Below are positions 17,456-27,364 of a stretch of DNA of 33,660 nucleotides, piece by piece. The notes beneath the pieces were generated by a model, which was given only the letters and a program-made list of their open reading frames with translations, had not been told where the DNA came from and made no database searches. The DNA comes from Chloroflexota bacterium (GTDB taxonomy: Bacteria > Chloroflexota > Anaerolineae > JACRMK01), in the NCBI GenBank assembly GCA_016200765.1, contig JACQEC010000030.1, positions 1 to 33,660 on the forward strand. The letters run 5' to 3'. Made by a program: the position numbers and the translations under genes. The number at the start of each line of letters is the position of its first letter. The stretch's first letter is position 1.

Positions 17456-17472
17456 AAACGATCGGAGTTGGT

Positions 17473-17501
17473 TTGACCCTCTTGGCAGAATCCAGTAAAC
17501 T
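17473..17501 (+). promoter_or_regulatory. candidate promoter for dnaJ
   Basis: TTGACC, a 17-nt spacer and TAAACT (17496-17501). The expected start, near 17508, is only a few bases before the dnaJ ATG, which lacks a clear ribosome site; a nearly leaderless message is possible. Confidence 0.35.
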
Positions 17502-17510
17502 CAAACCCTC

Positions 17511-18580
17511 ATGAGCAACAACAAACGCGATTATTACGACGTGCTGGGGGTGCCGCGCGGCGCCAGCGCCGATGACCTCAAGCGCGCCTACCGCAAGCTG
17601 GCGATGCAGTATCACCCCGACCGCAACAAGAACGCCGACGCCAGCGCCAAGTTCAAGGAAGTGAACGAGGCGTACGAAATCTTGAGCGACGACCAGAAAC
17701 GCTCGCTCTACGACCGCTTCGGCCACGCCGGCCCGCGCGGCGGCGGCTTCTCCGCCACCGACTTTGAAGGCTTTACCGGCTTCAGCGACATCTTTGAAGA
17801 CCTGTTCGGCGGCTTCACGCGCAATACGGCCTCTCAACGACGCGCGCCCCGCCGCGGCGCCGACCTGCGCCACGTCCTCAACATCACCTTTGAAGAGGCG
17901 GTCTTCGGCGCGGACAAAGAGATTGAGGTCCTGTCTTACGACAGTGCAACGGCAGCGGCGAGATGCGGCGCGTTCAGCAGACGATCCTCGGCTCGATGGT
18001 CAACGTCAGCACCTGTGACCGCTGTGGCGGCGAGGGCGAGATCGTCACCACGCCCTGTCACGAGTGTCGCGGCCACAAGCGTGTCCAGCGCGCGCACACC
18101 CTCACCGTGCAGGTTCCGGCCGGCGTGGACGACGGCACGCAGATTCGGTTGGCCGGTCAGGGCGAACTCGGCGTGAACAACGGCCCGGCGGGCAACCTGT
18201 ACGTGCAGTTGAAGGTCAAGCCGCACCCATACTTCCAGCGGCAGGAGAACGACATCCTGCTCGACGTCTCGATCAACTTCGCGCAGGCCGCGCTCGGCGA
18301 CGAGATTATCGTGCCAACACTGGACGGCGACACGCCGTTCAAAATCCCCGCCGGCACGCAGACCGGCAAGGTGTTCCGCCTGACAGGCAGAGGCGTGCCG
18401 TTCCTGCGCCGCAACGGGCGCGGCGACCAGCGGGTGACGGTGCACGTGGCGACGCCCACCGACTTGAGCGACGAACAGCGCAAGTTGCTCAAGCAGTTGG
18501 CGAAGACGCTGGGCAAAGAGGTGATCGAACAGCCGGGCAAGGGGATCTTCGATAAGATGAAGGATGCCCTTGGAGTTTAA
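17511..18580 (+). pseudogene. dnaJ: chaperone DnaJ, internal deletion plus frameshift in the zinc-finger domain
   Basis: Hsp40 co-chaperone of DnaK. Frame one (17511-) gives the J domain with HPD at residues 35-37, the Gly/Phe region (GPRGGGFSATDFEGF) and the start of the CTD (LRHVLNITFEEAVFGADKEIEVLSYD). At about 17938-17944 the homologous frame shifts. It continues as RQCNGSGEMRRVQQ, CDRCGGEGE and CHECRGHKR, then normal CTD1/CTD2 to 18580. The first zinc motif (CxxCxGxG) and the cysteine opening the second are gone: about 20 codons, length 3n+1. Read in the first frame the protein ends at 18176 with no second domain. The shared CGAC at the junction fits a microhomology deletion. Whether it is genomic or an assembly error cannot be told here. 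Confidence 0.88.
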
Positions 18581-18606
18581 GCGCCCTTAAAAGGTCAACA
18601 CAACAG

Positions 18607-18676
18607 AATCCCAAATCCCAAACCCCAATCCCCAAACGGATGACCTGTTTAGGATTGGGGATTTGGGATTTTTTCT
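18607..18676 (+). terminator. intrinsic-terminator-like repeat after dnaJ
   Basis: Left segments AATCCCAAAT and CCCCAATCC (18607-18632) pair, around a 6-nt bulge, with GGATTGGGG and ATTTGGGATT (18652-18670). A run of six T follows. It lies 26 nt after the dnaJ stop. The GATTTGGGATT motif looks like a dispersed repeat doubling as terminator. Confidence 0.65.
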
Positions 18677-18691
18677 TTGTACACCGAACTC

Positions 18692-19533
18692 ATGAACTTG
18701 TTGGAAGTTTCAGTCAACGCCGACGGCGAGGCCGCCGAAGCGATCAGCGAACTGTTTAACCGGCTGGGCCGGGGCGGAGCGATCCTTGAGGAAAGACCCG
18801 CCGCCGACAGCGCCCCGGAATCTTCGTGGGCGGACGACCCGCCGGAGCCGCGCGCGATTGTCGTCAAGACCTATCTGCTGGCCGACGAGCATATTGACGC
18901 CAACCGCCGCGCGATTGAGGAGGGTCTCTGGCATCTGCGTCGTTTCATCCGGTGCAGCACGTCGGCGCGCGCGTGGTGCTGAAGCCGACTTGGCGCGAGT
19001 ACGATCCACAGCCCGGCGAGTTGGTGGTTGAGCTTGACCCCGGCATGGCCTTCGGCACCGGCCAGCACCCCTCGACGCGCTTCTGCTTGCTCGCGCTGGA
19101 GCGCCATATACGCCCCGGCATGAGCGTGCTGGATGTCGGCACCGGCTCCGGCATTCTCGCCATCGCCGCCGCGAAGTTGGGCGCAGGCGCGGTCTTCGCC
19201 TTCGACGACGACCCGCTGGCGGCGCAGATTGCGCGCGAGAACGTGGCGCTCAACCGGCTGGGCGAGCGTGTGCGGCTGGCGGCAGGCACGCTCGACGCGC
19301 TCAACCTTGAACCGGAGGCGTGGGATTTGATCCTCATCAATATCCTCGCGCCGGTGATCGTCGCGCTGTTGCCGCGCGCGCGCCTCTTACTGCGCCCCGG
19401 CGGTCAGGTGATTCTGTCGGGCATCATTGCCACGCAAGAGAGCGATGTGCTGGATGCCCTGCGCGCCGTCGGCCTGACGCTGGTCGAGCGCCAGCAGGAA
19501 GGCGACTGGGTACTGCTGGTTGGTGGAAGATGA
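18692..19533 (+). pseudogene. prmA: ribosomal protein L11 methyltransferase, internal deletion plus frameshift
   Basis: SAM-dependent methyltransferase that modifies ribosomal protein L11. Frame one (ATG 18692) gives MNLLEVSVNADGEAAEAISE to EEGLWHLRRF. At about 18941-18948 the homologous frame shifts and resumes with HPVQHVGARVVLKPTWREY, followed by LDPGMAFGTGQHPSTR, the SAM motif LDVGTGSGILAIAAAKLGA and NILAPVI, to TGA at 19533. Relatives carry about 25 residues at the break, including an EEDWxxxWK segment, so about 75 nt are missing, of length 3n+1. The methyltransferase domain itself is complete and could in principle initiate internally (GTG 18952), but without an evident ribosome site. 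The dnaJ gene directly upstream is broken in the same way. Confidence 0.83.
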
Positions 19534-19571
19534 GGCGCGCCCCGCGCATCGTGTATCTTGCATCCTGACCC

Positions 19572-20306
19572 GTGACGCCCCGCTTCTTTATCTCCCCCGA
19601 TTCACTGCGTCATGAGCGCGTCACGCTCGACGCGGTGGTCGCCCATCAGGTGCGGCACGTCCTGCGCCTGCAGGCGGGCGACACCATCCTCTTGTTAGAC
19701 AATTCCGGCTGGGAGTTTGAGGTGGAGTTGGAGGCGGTCGGGCACGACGCGGTCAGCGGGCGTGTGGTTGACAGGCGGCTGGCAGGCGGCGAGCCGCGCC
19801 TGCGGCTAACCCTCTATCAAGCCCTGCTGAAGGCCGACAAGTTTGAGTGGGTCTTGCAGAAGGGCACCGAACTGGGCATCGCTGTTTTCCGGCCGGTGCT
19901 GGCCGAGCACTGCGTGCGCGGTGACGTGAGCGAGGGGAGGATGGAACGCTGGCGGCGCATCGTGCAGGAGGCCGCCGAGCAGAGCCGGCGCGGGCGGGTG
20001 CCGTCGCTCCATGAACCCGTGTCGTTCGCGCAGGCCGCGCAGGAGGCCGGGCAGTCCGGGCTTTCGCTTATCGCTCACGAGCAGGAGCGGGGCCAGTCCT
20101 TGCGCGCATGGTTGAGCGCGCACAAGGCCGCGCCGAGCCTCGCGCTGTTCGTTGGGCCGGAGGGCGGCTTCAGCGCGGGCGAGATGGCGCTGGCCGCACA
20201 GCACGGCCTCGCCGCCGTGTCGCTGGGGCCGCGCATCCTGCGCGCGGAGACGGCGGGGCTGGTCGCGGCCAGCGCGATTTTCTATGAGACGGGCGAGATG
20301 GGGTAG
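19572..20306 (+). CDS. rsmE: 16S rRNA (uracil-1498-N3)-methyltransferase
   Basis: SPOUT-class methyltransferase acting on 16S rRNA in the 30S subunit. The 244 residues are the usual length. There is an N-terminal PUA-like part (HQVRHVLRLQAGDTILLLD) and a knotted C-terminal domain with KADKFEWVLQKGTELG, EQSRRGRVP, the SAM-binding VGPEGGF and the signature LGPRILRAETA. GTG start at 19572, 38 nt after prmA. The prmA-rsmE pairing is common in bacteria and supports both calls. Confidence 0.96.
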   Translation: MTPRFFISPDSLRHERVTLDAVVAHQVRHVLRLQAGDTILLLDNSGWEFEVELEAVGHDAVSGRVVDRRLAGGEPRLRLTLYQALLKADKFEWVLQKGTELGIAVFRPVLAEHCVRGDVSEGRMERWRRIVQEAAEQSRRGRVPSLHEPVSFAQAAQEAGQSGLSLIAHEQERGQSLRAWLSAHKAAPSLALFVGPEGGFSAGEMALAAQHGLAAVSLGPRILRAETAGLVAASAIFYETGEMG

Positions 20307-20326
20307 GCGGGCTTCGGCGGGCGGCG

Positions 20327-20677
20327 CTAGCGCTGGGATGATATCTCTGCGATAGGCAATATCACCCGCTCACCTTCACGCCGCGCAATTTCGATGATGG
20401 CACTGGTATCGTCTTCTAGCCATTGCCGTTCGCCACAGGGTATCGGTTCAATACGGCTGTCGCTGCTCGCCGCCAGCCGCCACAGCAAATCAATATCGCT
20501 TCGCCGGCATCCACCGTCAAAGGCGGGCGAAACGACCACCAGATCAATATCGCTCCATTGATGGTCTTTGCCCGTTGCCCAGGAACCAAAGATCACACCG
20601 AAGCGCACAGCCAAGCCGCTAGTGTGCACACGCCGCAAATAATCTTGGACGATCCTTACAATTGATGCATCAACCAC
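20327..20677 (-). CDS. nucleotidyltransferase-domain protein (MNT fold)
   Basis: A 116-residue minimal nucleotidyltransferase of the pol-beta superfamily. The core GVIFGSWATGKDHQWSDIDLVVV contains the GS-x-G and DxD metal-binding motif. Members act as AMP or GMP transferases, often as antitoxin (MntA) partners of HEPN proteins; no HEPN gene is visible here. It starts at GTG 20677, inside the 3' end of a 39-codon ORF in another frame, implying coupled translation. The preceding membrane-protein gene is on the same strand. Confidence 0.8.
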   Translation of the reverse strand: MVDASIVRIVQDYLRRVHTSGLAVRFGVIFGSWATGKDHQWSDIDLVVVSPAFDGGCRRSDIDLLWRLAASSDSRIEPIPCGERQWLEDDTSAIIEIARREGERVILPIAEISSQR

Positions 20678-20775
20678 TGAAAGACCTCTGTAGCCCGGTT
20701 CAGGTAGGCACGCGCCTCTACTTCCACTGGCCGGCCGGAGCGTTCGCTCTCATGGCCATATTCGTTCTCTTCCAT
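20656..20775 (-). CDS. short ORF (39 aa) overlapping the nucleotidyltransferase gene
   Basis: ATG at 20775, five bases after the preceding gene's TAA, and TAA at 20656-20658. The product is MEENEYGHESERSGRP then VEVEARAYLNRATEVFQWL and MHQL: acidic at the N-terminus with an amphipathic helix at the C-terminus. No strong ribosome site, but the tight spacing on both sides suggests coupling. Function unknown; it could be a small partner of the nucleotidyltransferase. Confidence 0.45.
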   Translation of the reverse strand: MEENEYGHESERSGRPVEVEARAYLNRATEVFQWLMHQL

Positions 20776-20780
20776 CGCGT

Positions 20781-22712
20781 TTATCGCCACGTTATATGGG
20801 CAAAGCGTACCGCCGCATCAACGTAGGTTGTTCCATTGCTGTCTACCACGCTAATTCGCTGGCCCGTCTTTCGGTCATATAACCCAACAGCGAGCGTATA
20901 TGAGCCTGATGGCAAGTCTGGTGACACATCCAGGCGACGGACATCGTGCACGATATCGCCAGGCTGCCAGAACTGCAAGGCGGATAGGTTCCCCAGTGGA
21001 TAGCCATCGGCCTGGGCGACCAGCTTGCCCGCGCCGTCATAGAGGTGGAGGAATACGGTCCGGTCATCAGTATTGGCCTGCTGGCAAGCCCAATCCAATT
21101 CAGCGACGATCACACCCGATTCGATTCGCGCTGTGGCGTTCTGTAGGATGATCGCTTGATCCCAGGTAGCGATGCCAGCCCCGCGTGGCAAGCCCTCCGA
21201 GTGCAGGCTGCCTACGCGATGTATGACGAGTTGGTCGGGTAATATATCGGTTATATAGGCCGTATCCGTCTGCCTCAGCGCAGCATCGAAAGCGCGCAGG
21301 TCCGCGCTCTCACTGTACGGCCCTAGGTAATACTGCCAGGGTTTCAGAATATCGGCATACGTCAGTGCTTTGATCTTCGGGCGTATACCCGTGTGCACAT
21401 AGACAACCTGATCGAGGCCGACATACGAGGGAATCATGGTGACACCGGAGTGGCCCATCGGGTACTCGGCCTCACGTAGGGCCAGCCAGGAAGGCAGATT
21501 GACCGCCAGAAGCCGGGCTGTATTCCCCTCGGCGCTGGCCGTTGCCACAAAGTCCCGTACAATCCGACTGCCCTGTCCATATAATTGATCGCGCCTAGAG
21601 AGGAAAGCCAAGCTACTAAACGTGATCGCCAACGCTAGCAACAGGCACAGGCTGCGCCACCACCGGCCGAAGCCAGCGCTCTGAAAGCGTAGGGAGAAAA
21701 GGCCACCCCAGGCGATGGCGATGCCAACCGATGGTAAATAAAGCAGTCGCGGGCCATCTACAACATACGCGAAGTTGAGCGCCAACCACACGGGTAGTCC
21801 GCTGATTGCGAACCAGGCGGAGGCTAGCATCAGTGTAGGAAGCATCCGGCCACGCCCATAGGCGGCCAGCAAAAAGAAAAGTGCCGCTGCAACAGCGAAG
21901 GGCAACAGTGTTTGCTGATCTGTGTGGGTGGCTGCCCCTAGCCAGGTCAGCGTACCGGTCAGGGGATAAGCAAAACCCTGCAGGAAATAGAGCGCGCTCT
22001 GGGCGATGGAGTCCAGTCCCACAAGAGCATTCACTGTCTTCTTGGGCACGGCTAGCCACAATACAACATAGGCCAGACTCAATCCCCAGTAGGCCAGCGG
22101 CCAGAGCGCCGGTCGGACGCCCGGTCGCTCCGGTCGCTGTCGCCACCATTCCTGAACTTCCCATAAGGTGATCAAAGGGCCGAGGATCACGGCTTCTTCA
22201 TGGCTCAGTAGCGCCAGTACGGCGCAGGCTAGCGATAAGCCCAACCAGGGCCAGCGTTGGCCTGCGCGGGCGCGAGCGTAGCCAAGCACCGCGCCCAAGA
22301 TAAACAGGGTGACCAGCGGATGAAAGAGCGCCGATGACCCAAGAACCGCTTGATAACTGAATGGATAGACAGCAAACAGTATCGCCGCACAGAAAGCAGA
22401 GCGTGAGCCAGCCAACCGCTTGCATAGAAAATAGATGAGGCTACTGTTCACAGCATGGATCAACACGGGCACGAGATGATACCAGAACGGGTCATAACGC
22501 CCCAACATCTCGTGCATCGCCTGCCAAATAATAAATGGTAGCGGTCGAAAGTAGGCGTAACCTTGTGCGGAAGTGAGAAGACTCCAGAGGGTGCGTCCCT
22601 CAGCCCGTGTCAAGTCCAGCGGGTCGTCGTACATGAATGAGTACGAGGTCGCCGGAGCATAGACCAGGGCGGCGAAGAGGAACAGGCTGAGGGGGATCAG
22701 TGCCCTTTTCAA
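20781..22712 (-). CDS. GT-C-like polytopic membrane protein with extracytoplasmic C-terminal domain
   Basis: 643 residues. About ten hydrophobic helices fill residues 1-390, starting with LIPLSLFLFAALVY. The acidic pair in SFMYDDPLDL, just after the first helix, is where GT-C glycosyltransferases keep a catalytic Asp. The remainder (about 400-643) is soluble and probably outside, ending in a beta-sandwich-like region (WACQQANTDDRTVFLHLYDGAGKLVAQADG, shown here only in part by its first segments DDRTVFLHLYDG). A lipid-linked sugar transferase is the best guess; the donor is unknown. It starts with TTG at 22712, overlapping the stop of a 30-codon ORF. Codon use looks less GC-biased than in the neighbours, hinting at acquisition; this is a visual impression only. 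Confidence 0.7.
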   Translation of the reverse strand: MKRALIPLSLFLFAALVYAPATSYSFMYDDPLDLTRAEGRTLWSLLTSAQGYAYFRPLPFIIWQAMHEMLGRYDPFWYHLVPVLIHAVNSSLIYFLCKRLAGSRSAFCAAILFAVYPFSYQAVLGSSALFHPLVTLFILGAVLGYARARAGQRWPWLGLSLACAVLALLSHEEAVILGPLITLWEVQEWWRQRPERPGVRPALWPLAYWGLSLAYVVLWLAVPKKTVNALVGLDSIAQSALYFLQGFAYPLTGTLTWLGAATHTDQQTLLPFAVAAALFFLLAAYGRGRMLPTLMLASAWFAISGLPVWLALNFAYVVDGPRLLYLPSVGIAIAWGGLFSLRFQSAGFGRWWRSLCLLLALAITFSSLAFLSRRDQLYGQGSRIVRDFVATASAEGNTARLLAVNLPSWLALREAEYPMGHSGVTMIPSYVGLDQVVYVHTGIRPKIKALTYADILKPWQYYLGPYSESADLRAFDAALRQTDTAYITDILPDQLVIHRVGSLHSEGLPRGAGIATWDQAIILQNATARIESGVIVAELDWACQQANTDDRTVFLHLYDGAGKLVAQADGYPLGNLSALQFWQPGDIVHDVRRLDVSPDLPSGSYTLAVGLYDRKTGQRISVVDSNGTTYVDAAVRFAHITWR

Positions 22713-22801
22713 TTGCGGTTCTCCCCGTCACACCGCATCCACAGACCTTCTTTCTGCTCGTAGGCATCAATGATCGTACTGGTGTTCGTGCCGGTAGTCA
22801 T
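22709..22801 (-). CDS. short ORF (30 aa) overlapping the GT-C-like gene
   Basis: ATG 22801 with GAGGA about 7 nt upstream; TGA 22709-22711 overlaps the TTG start of the next gene (TTGA). The product begins MTTGTNTSTIIDAYEQKEG and ends LWMRCDGENRN. It is not recognised. The good ribosome site and overlap suggest a leader or small protein that couples translation of the downstream membrane protein. Confidence 0.5.
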   Translation of the reverse strand: MTTGTNTSTIIDAYEQKEGLWMRCDGENRN

Positions 22802-22817
22802 GGTGGTTCCTCGGTTC

Positions 22818-22869
22818 AAAAAAGAAGGGGAATAGAACAGGCGATGGACAACATGTCCATCGCCTGTTC
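22818..22869 (-). terminator. intrinsic terminator after the acyl-CoA ligase
   Basis: Perfect 15-bp arms (22855-22869 and 22835-22849, GAACAGGCGATGGAC) around a 5-nt loop. On the minus strand a pyrimidine-rich stretch ending in six T follows about 10 nt later. It separates the ligase from the downstream 30-codon ORF. Confidence 0.7.
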
Positions 22870-22889
22870 TGTCGTCCACGAAACCGCGC

Positions 22890-24518
<1,629 letters not shown>

Positions 24519-24565
24519 CGCTGCCTCCGGGAAGTTAGGATTCTAGACTGCCGACGGTTGGGGCT

Positions 24566-24594
24566 ATTATAGGACGATGTGAATAGGAGTTCAA
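24566..24594 (-). promoter_or_regulatory. promoter of the acyl-CoA ligase gene
   Basis: On the minus strand TTGAAC (24589-24594), a 17-nt spacer and TATAAT (24566-24571). The -35 overlaps the stop of the upstream epimerase gene. Confidence 0.65.
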
Positions 24595-25592
24595 ATGCGC
24601 TCGCGCCACAAGCGCAAAAGTTCGGCCTCTCGTTCCGGCTTCATGCCGGCGCGCTTCTCGATGGTGGGCGGGCGAGTAGTGGCCCAGGCCAGCGTGTCGC
24701 GCACCGTCTCGGCCAGCGGGCGGCAGGTCAGTCCGGCGGCCATTGCCTTGTCGCAGTTCACGTCGGAAAAGCCGGCGTATTGCGGGCTGTTCTCGCCGCC
24801 AATCCACAGCGGCAATTCGATCCACGGCTTGACGCCGGAGTCGAGCAGGAACTGCCCATCCACCCAGACGAAGCGCGCGTCACTGCCGCTGGCGGTCCGG
24901 CACTCGGCGAGCACCTGCCCCATCGTCAACGGAGTGTCCGGGCCGGTGGCGTTGAACACGCCCGTGCGCCCGGCCTCGACCAGGCGGATGTTCCACTCGG
25001 CCAGGTCGCGCACGTCTATGAGCTGCACGCGCGTCTGCGGGAGACCCGGCGCGAGCACCTCGCCGCCTTGCGCGACGCGCACCGGCCAGTAGGTGAAGCG
25101 GTCGGACGGGTCATGCGGGCCGACAATCAGGCCGGGTCGGATGACAAGCGCGCGGCCCGGCATCGCCTGCTCGGCGGCCTGCTCGCATAGCGCCTTGAGC
25201 GGGCCGTACGTCTCGCCCGTGATGGCCTCCACGCTCTGATCGGCCAGCGTGCCCACCGGCGCGCTTTCGTCCATGCGCGGCTGGCTGAAGTCGGCAAAAA
25301 CGGAGATGCTGGAGATAAACGTGTAGTGCCCGACCGCGCCGGACAGCATCTCGGCGGAAGCGCGCACGATGCGCGGCACGTAACCGCTGGTGTCAATCAC
25401 CGCGTCCCACGCGCGCCCGCGCAGAGCGTCCAGTCCGTTGGCGCGGTCGCCGCGCAGTTTCTCCACCTGCGGGAATAGCTCCGGGTTATGCTGTCCGCGG
25501 TTAAACAGCGTCACGCGGTGGCCGCGCGCCAGCGCCGCCTCGACCAGCGCGCGACCCAGAAAAACCGTGCCGCCCAGAATCAGAAGGTCCAA
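24591..25592 (-). CDS. NAD-dependent epimerase/dehydratase family protein (extended SDR)
   Basis: About 333 residues. A Rossmann fold starts at once with LLILGGTVFLGRALVEAAL (GGTxFLG nucleotide motif) and the strand VTLFNRGQ. Then come DAVIDTSGYVP, YTFISSISVF and the catalytic Tyr-Lys in ETYGPLKALCE (YxxxK), and finally VIRPGLIVGPHDP. It resembles the CSP41-like or isoflavone-reductase-like SDRs; the substrate is unknown. The TTG at 25592 is chosen because AGGA stands 7 nt upstream and the fold begins there; a longer frame to 25685 adds about 31 unrelated residues. It is divergent from the ABC importer. Confidence 0.85.
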   Translation of the reverse strand: MDLLILGGTVFLGRALVEAALARGHRVTLFNRGQHNPELFPQVEKLRGDRANGLDALRGRAWDAVIDTSGYVPRIVRASAEMLSGAVGHYTFISSISVFADFSQPRMDESAPVGTLADQSVEAITGETYGPLKALCEQAAEQAMPGRALVIRPGLIVGPHDPSDRFTYWPVRVAQGGEVLAPGLPQTRVQLIDVRDLAEWNIRLVEAGRTGVFNATGPDTPLTMGQVLAECRTASGSDARFVWVDGQFLLDSGVKPWIELPLWIGGENSPQYAGFSDVNCDKAMAAGLTCRPLAETVRDTLAWATTRPPTIEKRAGMKPEREAELLRLWRERI

Positions 25593-25684
25593 TGGGTAAT
25601 CCTTTCGATGCCAGAGTGAATTGGGTGAAAAGGGGCTGACCGGCGGCGCGAACGACGAGCCTGTCATGACGCATAGACGGCTCA

Positions 25685-25690
25685 ATTATA
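25685..25690 (-). promoter_or_regulatory. possible -10 box for the epimerase gene
   Basis: A perfect TATAAT on the minus strand about 92 nt upstream of the chosen start. No clear -35. Confidence 0.3.
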
Positions 25691-25716
25691 CGGGATATGC
25701 GCGCGAGGGGGGAAAT

Positions 25717-25739
25717 CGCGCGCCACACGCTGGCGCGCG
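25717..25739. repeat. GC-rich hairpin in the divergent intergenic region
   Basis: Arms CGCGCGCCA and TGGCGCGCG with a 5-nt loop. It lies between the epimerase and the substrate-binding protein, just upstream of a TTGACA at 25750-25755 whose matching -10 is poor. Confidence 0.5.
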
Positions 25740-25825
25740 TTTGTCTTCCTTGACAGGATGTATTATCATCTCTGAAACATCGCGTTATCCGGTTTCCAGT
25801 TTATGCTGTCAAGAAGGAGATCACC

Positions 25826-27364
25826 ATGAGCGCACACCAGCGGCTCCGCTCGCTAACCCTGATGGCGGTTGTTCTTATCGCTTTGCTGGCCGGTTGCGGG
25901 GCTCCGGCGGCCAGTCCCACGACCGCGCCCGCCGCCCAGCGGCAGGGCGCCCTGCGCATCGCGTTTGAGATTCCGGCCAAGCTCGACCCGGCGTTCGCGT
26001 CCGCCGACAGCGAAATCGCTATCCTCAACGCCATCTACGACTACCTGATTGACGTCAACACCGAGTCGAAAATTGTGCCGCGGCTGGCGGCGCAGTGGAC
26101 GACCAGCGCCGATGGCCTGACCTACACCTTTACCCTCGCGTCCGGCGCGGCGTTTCACGACGGCAGTCCGGTCACGGCGCAGGACGTGGTGTGGACGTTC
26201 GACCGCCTGCGCGACCCGCAGCTCAAACTGCCCACCAGCAGCCTGTACGAGAACATCGCCGGCATTACCGCCACCGGCGATAAAGTCGTCACCTTCAAGC
26301 TCAAACAGACCAACCCGTTCTTCCTGTACGACTTGAGCGACAACCATGCGCTGGTGCTGAAGGCGGGCACGACCGACGCGGCCACGAAGTTCAACGGCAG
26401 TGGCCCCTTCCGCGTGGTCAGCTACAGCCCGGAGAACCGCATGGAGCTGGCGGCGAACGACAAATACTTCATTGCCGGCAAACCGGGCCTGGCCAGCCTG
26501 ACCTTCATCTTCTTCAAGGATCAGACCGCCAGCGTGAACGCCCTGCGCGGCGGTCAGGTTGATCTGGTGATGCGGATGCCGAGCGCGCTGTTCAAGACAC
26601 TGCAAAGCGAGCAGGGGTTGACTACCGTGTCCATCCCGACCAATGGCTTTGACGAGGTGCGCCTGCGCGCCGACCGCAAGCCCGGCAACGACCCGCGCGT
26701 GGTCAAGGCGTTCAAGCTGGCGACCGACCGCAAGGCGATCTTCCAGACCGTCTCGCTGGGACTAGGCGCGGCCGGACGCGACAGCCCCATCGGGCCGCTG
26801 TTCAAAGCCTTCTACAGCGAGGAGACGCCGCTTCCCGCGCGCGACCCCAAAGCCGCTAAAGACTTGCTGGCGCAAGCCGGCTACCCGAACGGCTTGAAAC
26901 TGGACCTGCACGTGCCCGACTCCGGCGACCGTCCCGATCTGGCGGTCGTCCTCAAAGAACAATGGAAAGACGCCGGCATTGATGCCAACGTCGTGGTAGA
27001 GCCGGAGAGCGTCTACTACGGCAATAACGGCTGGCTGGAGGTTGATCTGGGCATCACCGGCTGGGGTTCGCGCCCCATCCCGCAGTTCTATCTGGATGTG
27101 ATGCTGGTGACCGGCGCGAAGTGGAACGAGGCGCACTGGAGTGACGCCGAACTGGATAAACTGGCGAAGACCGCCGGCACGACGCTCGACGAGGCGGAGC
27201 GCGCCAAAGCCTACAAGGACATCCAGCGCATCCTGATCGAGCGCGGGCCGATCATCATCCCCTACTTCTTTGCGCAGTTCGGCGCGGTGAAGAACACCTT
27301 CACCGGCTTTAACCTGAACGCATTCGCCGGCCGCACCGACCTGGCGGCGATCCGTGTGAAGTAG
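25826..27364 (+). CDS. ABC transporter substrate-binding lipoprotein (peptide/nickel family 5)
   Basis: Captures oligopeptides or related solutes outside the membrane for import. The 512 residues begin with a lipoprotein signal whose lipobox is LAGC (Cys about 25), followed by a Pro/Ala/Thr linker. Family 5 signatures are present: LVPRL-like IVPRLAAQWTTSADGLTYTFTL split as IVPRLAAQW and YTFTLASGAAFHDG, then PVTAQDVVWTFDRL, GSGPFRVVSY and DPKAAKDLLAQAGYPNG. The ATG at 25826 is fixed by AAGGAGATCACC directly upstream. Its TAG stop lies inside a perfect 28-bp palindrome. The gene heads the importer operon. Confidence 0.93.
   Translation: MSAHQRLRSLTLMAVVLIALLAGCGAPAASPTTAPAAQRQGALRIAFEIPAKLDPAFASADSEIAILNAIYDYLIDVNTESKIVPRLAAQWTTSADGLTYTFTLASGAAFHDGSPVTAQDVVWTFDRLRDPQLKLPTSSLYENIAGITATGDKVVTFKLKQTNPFFLYDLSDNHALVLKAGTTDAATKFNGSGPFRVVSYSPENRMELAANDKYFIAGKPGLASLTFIFFKDQTASVNALRGGQVDLVMRMPSALFKTLQSEQGLTTVSIPTNGFDEVRLRADRKPGNDPRVVKAFKLATDRKAIFQTVSLGLGAAGRDSPIGPLFKAFYSEETPLPARDPKAAKDLLAQAGYPNGLKLDLHVPDSGDRPDLAVVLKEQWKDAGIDANVVVEPESVYYGNNGWLEVDLGITGWGSRPIPQFYLDVMLVTGAKWNEAHWSDAELDKLAKTAGTTLDEAERAKAYKDIQRILIERGPIIIPYFFAQFGAVKNTFTGFNLNAFAGRTDLAAIRVK

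Noticed and set aside
18952..19533. A separate intact methyltransferase gene starting at GTG 18952
   Set aside because: It is the C-terminal part of prmA; the upstream segment encodes the matching PrmA N-terminus, and the GTG lacks a ribosome site.
20327..20775. Complete MntA/HepT toxin-antitoxin pair
   Set aside because: No HEPN-domain gene with its RxxxxH motif is visible on either side; only a 39-residue ORF is present.
25750..25778. Promoter TTGACA-N17-TGAAAC before the substrate-binding protein
   Set aside because: The -35 is perfect but the -10 matches poorly, and a nearby TATTAT is at the wrong distance.
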